Part shown: positions 54,749 through 64,000 of the stretch, one piece after another
How the letters are laid out: every line of letters starts with the position of its first letter
How positions within the stretch are numbered: position 1 is the stretch's first letter
Assembly: GCA_018873245.2 (NCBI GenBank)
Contig: JAEMBT020000007.1
Span: 11,677,129-11,741,128 of the forward strand
From: Archegozetes longisetosus
Taxonomy: Eukaryota; Arthropoda; Arachnida; Sarcoptiformes; Trhypochthoniidae
Length of the DNA stretch: 64,000 bases
Direction of reading: 5' to 3'
Program-made: the position numbers and the translations under genes
The notes under the pieces: generated by a model
What the model was told of the DNA's origin: nothing
Seen by the model: the letters and a program-made list of their open reading frames with translations, nothing else
The model's database searches: none

Positions 54749-54990
54749 GCCGCCACCAAATTCATTCTAACCATAACTCTCTGACTACTTGTGAAAGTTG
54801 CGAAAAGTTTTCAAATCTACTACAAGCCGAAGTTTCTACTTTCAAAAGTTATTTTCAAACTTTTAGACTAATTTAGGTTAGTTTAATCATTATTTTTAAG
54901 CCAAGTCTTATAATAAAGATTTTTACGAGAGTAAGTTTACTTACAGTTCTTTTGTTCTTATTCTAAACAGAATTATTTAAAGTATCAAAG

Positions 54991-55284
54991 ATGGTTCACT
55001 TGGTTCCAGCAGCTTTATTCCCAACACCAGCTAAATTCAACTTCAACACTGCTCGGTTCTTATCTCTGTTGAGGAAGAACCCAAAATATTGGCCGAGTGT
55101 TGGTTCGGTGTTCTTGATTGTGCCAGCTTTTGCAGCCATCACTATTTATCATAAATTTCAAAGTCCTGATGTCATTCTGACTAGAGCTAACTCTGAGCCG
55201 TGGCAGAAGTTCGAGAACAAGCAGTACAAGTTCATTTCAAACATTGATCACCAAAACTATGAACATCCTCGGCCCAAATTTTAA
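54991..55284 (+). CDS. NDUFA4/COXFA4-like mitochondrial protein, copy 1
   Basis: NDUFA4 (COXFA4) is a small inner-membrane protein of cytochrome c oxidase, once assigned to complex I. This 97-residue protein fits the family: a short N-terminal part, one hydrophobic span at about 36-55 (SVGSVFLIVPAFAAI), a conserved SEPWQKFENKQYKF segment corresponding to NPEPWNK...QYKF in NDUFA4, and an HPRPKF end matching the family's ERPDF terminus. The coding part lies in one exon with an intron just upstream in the 5' UTR (acceptor AACAG at 54970). TATA promoter at 54741 and AATAAA at 55468-55473. It differs from copy 2 at about 19 of 97 positions by my count. Family assignment is good. Whether it is the cytochrome oxidase subunit or a paralogue such as NMES1 is open. 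Confidence 0.85.
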   Translation: MVHLVPAALFPTPAKFNFNTARFLSLLRKNPKYWPSVGSVFLIVPAFAAITIYHKFQSPDVILTRANSEPWQKFENKQYKFISNIDHQNYEHPRPKF

Positions 55285-55467
55285 TGGTCCTCTTGTCATA
55301 AAGAATCATGTGATACAAAGAGCTTATCTCTCTGAGATGAAAATGTCATTTCAATCTAGTGATAATTCACCTTACATTTAATGTAAACTAGTAATTTGTT
55401 ATTCATTGTACAAACTTAGTTTTACTATGTTTTTAATCTTCATTTATAACCTCAATCTTATGATTTG

Positions 55468-55473
55468 AATAAA
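55468..55473 (+). terminator. Polyadenylation signal of NDUFA4-like copy 1
   Basis: AATAAA 184 bases after the stop codon of copy 1. Confidence 0.55.
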
Positions 55474-55535
55474 TTGATTTTACGAGTTGCAAACGTTGTC
55501 TCGTTTCCTCATTTAAATCTATTGAGTCTCATTCA

Positions 55536-55950
55536 CAATGATGAGCGTGCTCGGTAAAATTGAAGTGCTCGGCGCTCGTGTTTTGTGAAGACGCTTGAGC
55601 ACTAACCGAGCATTGTATCCCAACTTTTTGCCTATTGAAATGTTTATAAAACTGCTTATTTGAAAGCTATAACCCTAAATATGTAATGCAAAATACAGCC
55701 AAAACGTCAAAAGTGATCAAATACCATTCAAGTATATGCTTAATAAGTTGATATTTTATTGCAAAATAAGTCAATTATAAAAACAATTGAAATAGCCTTA
55801 ACATTGAATCTAAGTTTTTAAAATTATTGGATAAGTGCTCGGCGCCAGAGGATTGAATGCTCGAGCACGCGCTCATGCTCGAAAAAATTGAAGTGTTCAG
55901 TGCCCGTGCTTGTTACTAAGCGCCGAATGCTCGAACACTGCTCATCATTG
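55536..55950. mobile_element. hAT-like non-autonomous element with GC-rich subterminal repeats
   Basis: The perfect 11-bp inverted ends CAATGATGAGC (55536-55546) and GCTCATCATTG (55940-55950) are flanked by CTCATTCA (55528-55535) and CTGATTCA (55951-55958), an 8-bp duplication with one mismatch. Both ends carry many copies of GTGCTCG, GCTCGG and GCTCGA in both orientations, around an AT-rich core. Subterminal repeats of this kind are typical hAT transposase-binding sites. No coding frame is present. Confidence 0.75.
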
Positions 55951-58263
55951 CTGATTCACATATTTTGAGATGAATTTCAATATTATCAGTGGTTTATATC
56001 CAGACAGTCCAATGATAGAACAACACAAATTGAATAATTTGAAGGTTAAGTAGTTTGACAGCTTTACAATAAACATGTTGCAAAAAAGCTGTTCACCCAA
56101 AGCTTCAATTTAATAAATAACAAGATTCAATTAATCTTTTGGTTGCGAAATCTTATTTTGAAAGTAAAAACCCTCAACTAACTGTATGACTGCGAAACTT
56201 GACTTTCAAAATAAATGAATAATATCTATAAATGTAAGGGTCTATTTACACGATTCAATTTATGTAGAATTCAATACTTCAATTCTATTGTCATAAATTC
56301 TATTTCTATTTACACATAAATAATAATATTGAATTAAACAATAGATTTGATCCAATCAAATCATTTTTAAAATGTAAACAAAATGCGTAGCATGTTTTTA
56401 ATTACAATGCATACTGTGATTGGCTAATCAATTCAAGTTATTCACAAAAGTTAAACATCGTTCAACTTTTTTGATACCTTCAATTCAACAACAGTTGAGG
56501 CAATTTATATATACACATTGTTCAATTCGCTTCAACTCAAGTCTTCAAGTCACTTCATTTCTACATAAATTGAATCGTGTAAATAGACCCTAAGTGTTGG
56601 TCTGAAACAGTCAAAATAAGCCCTGAATGTCACGTAACAAAAGTCTATACGCAATACGTATTATTTTAAGCAATTATGGTCCAAATTATTGCATTGCGAA
56701 CTCATCCGAATGTCCAATATATACGTTTCGTTTCCTAAATCAATAAACAATAATAATACGTGTGAATCATGTAAAATAAAACTGACAATAATTATGTTTT
56801 TCCAATGTATCAAACGCTAAATAACAAAACCTAAAAGGCATGTAACTGATCGCTTACCTCCTGATTCCAGCAATATTTTTATCAAATCAATAGCACATAA
56901 CATGTTCAAAATTGGTATCGAAAAATGCTGACTGTCAGTAGCATGCAAATTATATTAATTCAATTATTCAGTAAAGGCTAATTGAATCATACGAGCAATA
57001 ATGCATTTCCATTATATATGGTCAACTTTTAAAATTGACATTAAATTGAAAGTATTGTTGCATTTTTCTTACATTATGACCGAAAAATAGCCTATGGTTA
57101 CGACGAACTGTCAATTAAGTTCAGTAGTAATTTGAAATAAGTAAAATTGCATGCTATTAACAGTTGACATTCCTGAGTATGGTTTTTGGACAATGTGACA
57201 TATTATTGGTAAAAATATTGCCTCAATCGGGAGGTAAACAGTGAATGACATGCACAGTTAGTTTTACTCAAGTAAATTGTTTTGTTTTGATTATCTTATA
57301 TTTAGTTATTATGACAGGAAGCATTTGGTGGAAAGTCATATTTGTTGCTTCAAATTTACATAATTAGTGCTCAAATTTATAAATTTAGGCAAAGTTTTGC
57401 AGAAAAGGTCAATTGTAGGGCAAACTGAAGTCTCTGAAGTCTAACTGGAATTTTCCGTAGTACGCATAACAACAGAACGCTTTTTATGGGATTTAAGACC
57501 CATAGGGGGGACGTAAAAGTTTCGATCACTTTTACTCGAAAGCTTCTATTATGTAGTTATATATATATATGAAATAAGAACTGAGGCTTTTGAGCTAAAC
57601 TCTCGTCAATGAATGTCTGCTATGGTGTCACTGTCTTTGTTGATAACTACGAAACAGTGACGAAAACATTTGTAATTAGTTATTTCTATTAACGAAGCGC
57701 ATGTTTCGCACATTCAAATTTAAAACTGAAACAGTTTAGTACCAAAACACGTAATCAGTTTTGACCATATTTCAAATAAAGCAGAAGGCTATTCAAATAT
57801 TAAATAGAGCTATTTCGCAAAGACAATCTCTAAAATACTGTGTTGTTGTTCATACAAGTAATTACTTTATTGACTTTGATCTAACTTTGAAAAACCAGTT
57901 GTCCGCCAAAACAAGTGAAACACTCCTTTCAGAAACCAATCATTGTTAGGAAGTAAACAAAGTGATTACTCGAACCACATATAACTATCAGATAAATCCA
58001 GATAAGATATCAGATAAAAATGAACTGTTTATAGCACTTTGAATAACCAGTTTATTTATATTTGTTAATTTGCTTTTAATAAGTTCGTGTTTATGTTATT
58101 TTATTTGAATATTATTACTAATTATTGCTCAGCACTTGGTTTAGAAGTTGTTATATCAAATGAGATACATTGAACATCCACATGAATAAACCTTACATTG
58201 AGCAACCTTTCCTTAACCTCTTGCTCGTACTTTTCAATGAGGAAACCTTACCGTAAGGTTTGG
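55951..58263. other. Spacer between NDUFA4-like copies 1 and 2
   Basis: Contains the Harbinger-like element at 56238-56590, an (AT)n run near 57558-57571 and otherwise AT-rich sequence. The frame at 57761-57949 has no recognisable domain. Confidence 0.4.
56238..56590. mobile_element. PIF/Harbinger-like MITE with perfect 32-bp inverted ends
   Basis: The first 32 bases (56238-56269, starting GGGTCTATTTACACG) are the exact reverse complement of the last 32 (56559-56590). The element is flanked on both sides by TAA (56235-56237 and 56591-56593). A TWA 3-bp duplication and ends that begin with GG are the hallmark of PIF/Harbinger elements. The 353 bp carry no transposase. Perfect ends indicate a young insertion. 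Confidence 0.85.
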
Positions 58264-58264
58264 G

Positions 58265-58494
58265 TTTGTTTACAAACAAAACAGTGCACGTTATCACGTA
58301 GACCGCTATCATCAAGCATAACGAGTAATACAAGTCCTTACAAATGAATAGAAAAACAGAAAAAATGAGGCCAAAGCTTTCCCCCGTTAGAGAACGTACT
58401 AGAAAAGTCTGACTGCGATCAATAAGAGCCTTATTGTCCAATAGAAAGGCGAGGGCGAACTTTAATAAAATCACGTAAGCCACATGTATAAATA
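58265..58494 (+). promoter_or_regulatory. Promoter of NDUFA4-like copy 2
   Basis: TATAAATA at 58487-58494. Upstream are TTTGTTTACAAAC (58265-58277) and TTATCACGTAGACCG (58291-58305), identical to motifs before copy 1 and in the same order. The 5' UTR has an intron at about 58651-58734. Confidence 0.65.
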
Positions 58495-58756
58495 GAGGTC
58501 CAAAACATTGCTTTGGATCATAAACAATCAAAACTTAAGCTAAGTTAGTTCTGAAGATTTGCAAAGAGTTTTGCGTAATACTTGCTAAATAAGTCAAATA
58601 AATTAATACTTACTATCAGACTTTTATTACCAACTTCTATATAACTTTTGGTAAGTTGTAGTAACTTAGAACGTAGTTTTTAATCACTATGTCTTTAGCA
58701 ACTTATAACTAAAACTTTTAATCTTTTTCAACAGAATTTGTGATTAATGCTCGAAA

Positions 58757-59050
58757 ATGGTTCACTTGGTTCCACCAGCTCTATTCCCAACACCAGCTAA
58801 ATTCAACTTTAACATTGCTCGTTTCTTGACTCTGTTGAGGAAGAACCCAAAGTATTGGCCGAGTGTTGGTTCGGTGTTCTTGGTCGTGCCAACTTTTGCG
58901 GCCATCAGTGTTTTTCATAAATTTCAAAGCCCTGATGTCATACTGACCAGAACTGATCCTGAGCCGTGGCAAAAGTACGACCACAAACAGTACAAGTTTT
59001 TGTCCAACATTGATCACGAACACTATGTTCATCCTCGACCAAGATTCTAA
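58757..59050 (+). CDS. NDUFA4/COXFA4-like mitochondrial protein, copy 2
   Basis: A 97-residue tandem paralogue of the gene at 54991, same strand and same length, so it presumably also sits in the mitochondrial inner membrane. The N-terminal half is nearly unchanged (FPTPAKFNFN, LLRKNPKYWPSVGSVFL). Most substitutions fall after residue 43 and are largely conservative. The PEPWQKYDHKQYKF segment here keeps the Pro-Glu-Pro-Trp of canonical NDUFA4, whereas copy 1 has Ser in place of the first Pro. The gene has the same 5' UTR intron position, its own TATA box at 58487 and an AATAAA at 59226-59231. Both copies therefore look functional. Divergence in the second half may reflect different partners or tissue use, which is inference. 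Confidence 0.85.
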   Translation: MVHLVPPALFPTPAKFNFNIARFLTLLRKNPKYWPSVGSVFLVVPTFAAISVFHKFQSPDVILTRTDPEPWQKYDHKQYKFLSNIDHEHYVHPRPRF

Positions 59051-59225
59051 AGGTCGAGTTACCCAAAGCATTCTTATAAGGAATGAATGCATTGAAAAAG
59101 TGGATCCACCGCTTATTTATAAATCTAGTGATTTCATTTTCAATTGTATAGTCAAGTACTCATATGTACTCTCTTTTGTAAATTATTTAATCTATGTAAT
59201 GCAGTCGATGTATTGTAGTTACATT

Positions 59226-59231
59226 AATAAA
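59226..59231 (+). terminator. Polyadenylation signal of NDUFA4-like copy 2
   Basis: AATAAA 176 bases after the stop codon of copy 2, almost the same spacing as in copy 1. Confidence 0.55.
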
Positions 59232-59339
59232 TTGGTGATTCAATGTATTTCTAAGTCTTATTTATTTCAATGTCTCTATCCAATTAGTTTAACACGAGTA
59301 ACAAGTTCGTTGACATACAAAAACCAATTACATCTCTAA

Positions 59340-62220
59340 ACAAGAGCTAAATTGAAACATTATTAGTTAGTTTTGGCGCTAACAAGTAGTAATATTGCAA
59401 TTTTAGGACAATGTACTCGCCTCTACTTCGCTCTATGAGCCCTTTTTATTGAAAAATCAATAAAATCTTTCGAACTGAGCATCTCTTATAGTCTCGCTAG
59501 TAATGCGTCAATTGTTCAACACAAGTAGTATCTCAATTTGCTGTCTTCGAACTCAGTTCAAATTCATAGCAAATAATTATCAATTCGATAAAAAGCTACC
59601 TCAGGTAAAAAACTTTACATTTTAACATATACTTTGTTTTAATTAAGTTGTGAGGCATACGAAGTGTGTTCTGATTGTCTTTCATTTTGATTTATGGTGT
59701 TTTCTGCTTAATTAACTTATCGCTAAAAACACTGTCTTTTGAGTGTTTTAATGCATCAACCTTTTAAACTTTATCAATTTAATTTTTTACGCAAATACGT
59801 TATTTTCATATTGAATAATTTTATTTTAGATTCAATAGTATAGACTTGGCATTTGTTTTGAAAGTGAGATGAATTTTCTAAAATAATAACCGTCTAGAAA
59901 TACAGCTCAAGTTTTTTTGCGTCATATTTACAGTTAAAGTCTATAAATAAAGTTTTAAGCCATTTGCGGTTCATAACAATGCTGTCAAAACATTATAAAC
60001 AGGTTTAAATATTGTGCCATGTGTATAAACTGTGTACAAAGTATTAGTAATTTAACTATTGGTCCATTCTGTCTATTAAACATCCACACATTCAATTTTT
60101 TTGTTCTTCAAAATATCAACAAATATTTTGCGAGTTTTACGACATGCTTTCAAATAGATATTGTTTTTAGCCATATTTTTGAACTTTGCTAAGAAATTGA
60201 ATCGAACAAAGAGAATTGGCTAAAGAGCCGAAATGACCTAAACAATTTTCTCAAATTATATTATTATCTCTATTACTTTTAATCTGCGCAGTTGTGCACC
60301 ACTCAAACTATGATTCAATTTTAATTACAATTTGATTCTCCTTTTAGAAAATTCAATAAACGTTTGTTTTGTTTACATTCAAACCTTAAAACTTAAAGTT
60401 TAATCAATAGTTAGTCAAAATCACTTTGATAAAAAGATAATTACTGGAAATTTCTATCACTTTCCGATGCGGATGTTCATCTACTGTATAAATATTATGA
60501 AATGTTTCTTAATATGCAGTAGAATCGACTAAAACCTTGGCTCAAAACGTGCTTCCCATAACCCCTCGAGTTATTCAACTAATTTAAACCCAATGTTTTC
60601 AAACAACTTATGTTTATCTTTCGCTATCAATCCTCAGAGATGAACTTTAGAATAAGATATACTAAAAATAGATTACAATATTTGTTCACTACAATGTTTT
60701 GTATCTAAAATGTTACAAAACACTGAGCAAAGAGTATCAGTAGAAATAAATATCGTGTAAAAAGTTTCCGTTTGGCTCAAAAAATTCAATATTGAGACAT
60801 CTTTCCACAAATTACAGATAATGTAAAAGTTCTTAAGCAGAGTAAACATTAGACAATTGGACCTGATAAAAACTTTATCAAATGTTTATATTTTTCTTTT
60901 TATCACTTTCAACAAACGAATTTGTTTGCAAACTTTTTTAGTTTTATCTTCATTGCAAAGCTATCATGAATTAAAACAGAAGAATCAGTTTAGTCTAATA
61001 TAATTTGCCTAATAGTGCAAAAATTCACAATTTTCTTTAAGTATTTGGCCACCAAACCAATATCAAACCAATATCTTTTGTGTATTTTGTCGAAAACAAC
61101 ACTTTAAAACCTAAAACATTGAAATGAAAAGTTAGACACAAACTTAAGAAAAATATTGTAATTAAAAACATCAGACGTAATAATCAAAGAAGTTTAGGCT
61201 AGTTTTTTTGTTATTTTTCTTAAATAACCTTCAGACGATTGAAATGAGGGACAGAGCCATAGAGATATTCTAGCGAAATTTCTAAAAACATTAATAATAG
61301 TCTTAGAACTTTAGTGCATCCTTTCGAGTACATCGAACATAACAGAGGATCAATTTGAAGTCGTGGACGCCATCTCATACATTCAAAACAAGATAACCCA
61401 GGATCTCATATGCCATCAATTAATGGTCTTTATCATCAAACTTTAGTCATCAAAACAACTTTTGTTTAATAGGATCGAAGTTTTTTATGACTATAACTTT
61501 GATGACTATTCTTTGGCTGTTTGTGACATTAATTTAGTTTTCTATTTTGAAAATTTTGAGTGTCATTCGAATAAAAAAATAACTGAATTACTAGATTTCC
61601 AAGGCCTAATTGTAAACTTTGAATCTCCGGAATGCAACAAAAGTTTATATTATTAACACGCTATCTGTCATTGAACAGTGTAACAATTCTAGTATTTTAC
61701 GCATATCACTCTTCAAATTTCAAGCTTATTCGTGTATTTAGGTTGACTATTTTGATTGAAATCAAAATATTTAGTATATTTGAAAATTTAGACTATCTCA
61801 TCAAATATAGAGCTTTAATCCAAAAACAGAAATCAAATGAAGGGATAAGTGTTCATACTAAAATACTTTGACAAATACAATTCTAAAATTAGCATTCTTA
61901 ACACGTTTGAATTAAAGTAACCACATTAATCATTAATATTGAAGTGCAAAACACTCATTAAGGTCCAAAAGTTTTTCTGTTTATCACTTTTGGCAGTCTC
62001 TCACAATTACTGTTGACATAACCCTTCATCTAGTATTGCAGCACAAACTCATCAAAAATCCGATGATCAACAAATGAATCTTCAAAAAATTATTCAAATA
62101 TGAGTCATTCTGTTTACCGTTTAAAGTGGACGAATTTAAAAATTTTCAACAATTTGCACAATAATAGCAACAGATATATTGCTTTGTCTTTATACTTTAA
62201 TGATTACATTTTTTAGATAA
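59340..62220. other. Spacer between NDUFA4-like copies 2 and 3
   Basis: AT-rich, with no gene, RNA or clear repeat recognised. The frames at 61462-61871 are Phe/Tyr/Ile-rich and show no domain. The 5' UTR of copy 3 should lie near the right edge, with an intron acceptor TTTTAG ending at 62216. Confidence 0.4.
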
Positions 62221-62490
62221 ATGGAAGCTAACAAAACTATATTCCAACGATGGTTCAGATCTTTGAAGAAGAATCCCGAAGTATTGCCCGTTATGTTCTT
62301 TGCCATGGTTTGCGGTCCATCGTTAATGTTTTATATTATTTATCATAAACTTCAAGGACCAGAAATATTCTCGAGAGAGAATCCCGAGCCATGGAACAAG
62401 TTTGACAAAAAGCAAATCAAACTCTATTCTAAAATCGATCACGAAAACTATGAGCACCCGAGACCTCGATTCGAAGATGACCAGAATTAA
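62221..62490 (+). CDS. NDUFA4/COXFA4-like mitochondrial protein, copy 3 (divergent)
   Basis: An 89-residue member of the same family and the most divergent of the three. It lacks the FPTPAKFNFN leader and starts directly with a short basic segment (FQRWFRSLKKNPE). A membrane span follows at about 21-40 (LPVMFFAMVCGPSLMFYIIY). The conserved ENPEPWNKFDKKQIKLYSKIDHENYEHPRPRF block is closer to human NDUFA4 than in the other copies (NPEPWNK is exact), and there is an added acidic DDQN tail. An acceptor TTTTAG ends four bases before the ATG, so it too has a 5' UTR intron. It may be the conserved ancestral-type gene, with copies 1 and 2 as a later duplicated pair. Confidence 0.85.
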   Translation: MEANKTIFQRWFRSLKKNPEVLPVMFFAMVCGPSLMFYIIYHKLQGPEIFSRENPEPWNKFDKKQIKLYSKIDHENYEHPRPRFEDDQN

Positions 62491-64000
62491 TTTGCTTTGA
62501 ATTTAAACTTATGAGATGTTAATTAATGCAATCTTAACGTGATTTTTTGGTTAAATATGAGAAAGAGATACTTAAATATAACACTATATTTTAATGTTGC
62601 AAATGCTTCAAATCTCTACGTCTACTTAGATTCTACTTAAATATTATTTATTTAAAAGTCTATTTAATGTAACCAAAGAAGAATCTCCTAAAGCTTAAGC
62701 CAAAGTTTTTAACTTTACTGTGATTTGATTTATGACTTGTAAGAATACGATGTGTTTTATTGTAAATTTTCTTAATTAAATATTGATAAATCTGCAAAAT
62801 CAGTCAAACTTATAAAAGTTGTTTTAGTTCATCAGTCAGATAAAAATATGATTGCAATTAACTTAAAAAATTCAGATTTCGATGAATCAAACTAAATATT
62901 AAGCTAAACTAAAGTAAAATTTATTGTATTTGTAATTGCGATTAAGGCTTGAGTTAGGTTTGCGAATGTTTTGTAGATCTGCGATAAGTCTTAAATAAAG
63001 CGCATACTAATTATTGATCTACAAGTTTTGCGATTTTTAAGTTCTGGTAATCCTTGAATAAAATTCTATTTATAAGACATGTGCGACGAAGATCTTCACC
63101 AATGGAATACAATTTTTGCTAATTAACAACAGGTTTGCATTAATTTTGAAATATTTTTAACTTTAAATTGAGCTAAAGTTTTGTTTTGGTAGTATAGCAT
63201 CAAATTATCTGATTAAACACATAATATATATGACTAAATACAGTATTGTATCGAAATCTTCTCCATCAGACATTTAGTTATTGTATAACTTATCCAGATT
63301 TCAAGTAATTCAATGATAGGTTCAACAATGACAGATTTCAGATGCGTGCAGATCACAAGTCAAGGAAAACATAAGAATTTAATATTTTCATAGAACTACT
63401 CAAATATCAACTAAAGGTTTGTGAATGAGAATTAATATTTCATTTAAGAGTAATTAGGAAAATATCTACTTGCTCGCAGATAGTGAAATATTCATACTGA
63501 AGGCATATAATAGATACCCAAGTAAATTCATATTGAGTTGCTATTAGGATATAAATCTATTAAAAATATAATGATTCATGTTTTAAGTTTAATAATTTAT
63601 TCATAAGTAAACGAATGATTTGGATAACCTTCAAGAATTTGTTGTGCACGCATTAGTTTCGGATTAATGAAGGCAGATCAACTTGACCATAGCTGTACAA
63701 CATTTACAACTTTTTTTTATTATAAATCGGGTTCTTAAATTTAGGTTAAAACAAATTTTCCTATTCGGCGGTTAAAATTATGGGAGTCATTGCAACCGAA
63801 GTTAAGTTTTTAGATTTTCTAGAATCTGAAAAAGTGTTTAATTCCTGTTAAAATCGGAGTTTAAAGGTAGAAAACTCGCAAATTCAATTGAATCGAGGTA
63901 GAACAATTTTTCGTTAGTTTTTCATATGAAATTAATTAAAAACTTCTGCAATTAGTCGCAAAATACGGAAAACATACTTAAGACTACTTTAGTTTGAATT
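62491..64000. other. 3' flank of NDUFA4-like copy 3
   Basis: AT-rich DNA to the window edge. AATAAA at 62994-62999 is a possible but distant polyadenylation signal. I see no further coding sequence. Confidence 0.4.

Noticed and set aside
57480-57520. GC-richer patch with GGGATTTAAGACCCATAGGGGGG
   Set aside because: It looked like a transposon end, but I found no matching inverted partner or flanking duplication nearby.
58781-59092. 103-residue minus-strand frame opposite NDUFA4-like copy 2
   Set aside because: It is a shadow of the conserved plus-strand gene. The equivalent frame is not kept in copy 1.

Overview
The window is nuclear DNA from an animal, most likely an arthropod. It is strongly AT-rich. 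Genes are split by GT-AG introns, many of them only 60-130 bp, and they carry AATAAA signals, TATA boxes and CCAAT motifs. Protein families point to a metazoan: Spen/SHARP, ACAP Arf-GAP, Y-box protein, TopBP1, NOL8. A mite or another chelicerate would fit the compact AT-rich style, but I cannot fix the lineage from sequence alone. I found no prokaryotic, viral or organellar genes.

Layout, left to right. Positions 1-9442 are non-coding and probably lie in a large 5' intron of the Spen gene. Spen (split ends/SHARP) runs 9443-24207 on +, with nine visible coding exons that join in frame: RNA-recognition motifs, one 8.8-kb exon full of charged repeats, and a C-terminal SPOC domain. Next are mRpL22 (27169-28202, +), a NOL8-like nucleolar protein (29257-30549, -), eIF5A (31442-32830, +, divergent from NOL8), ACAP (34120-37846, +), an unrecognised small zinc-finger protein (41455-42796, +), a Y-box cold-shock protein (44213-46016, +), a shortened TopBP1-like BRCT protein (48125-51147, +), and three tandem NDUFA4/COXFA4-like mitochondrial genes (54991, 58757, 62221, all +).

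The gene set is mostly housekeeping: transcriptional repression and RNA binding (Spen), mitochondrial translation (mRpL22), ribosome biogenesis (NOL8), translation (eIF5A), membrane traffic (ACAP), mRNA binding (Y-box), replication and checkpoint (TopBP1), and respiration (NDUFA4-like). I see no pathway linking neighbours. The exception is the NDUFA4-like cluster, which is a local gene family whose first two copies also share promoter elements.

The spacers hold small non-autonomous DNA transposons, which I recognised from terminal inverted repeats and target-site duplications. One is PIF/Harbinger-like with perfect 32-bp ends and a TAA duplication (56238-56590). Two are hAT-like with near-8-bp duplications (40125-40566 and 55536-55950). 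There is also an unclassified long inverted-repeat element (28416-28959) and a strong hairpin (38617-38705). The features most worth following up are the NDUFA4-like triplet with its conserved upstream block, the orphan zinc-finger gene, the reduced TopBP1, and the NOL8 homologue without its usual N-terminal half.
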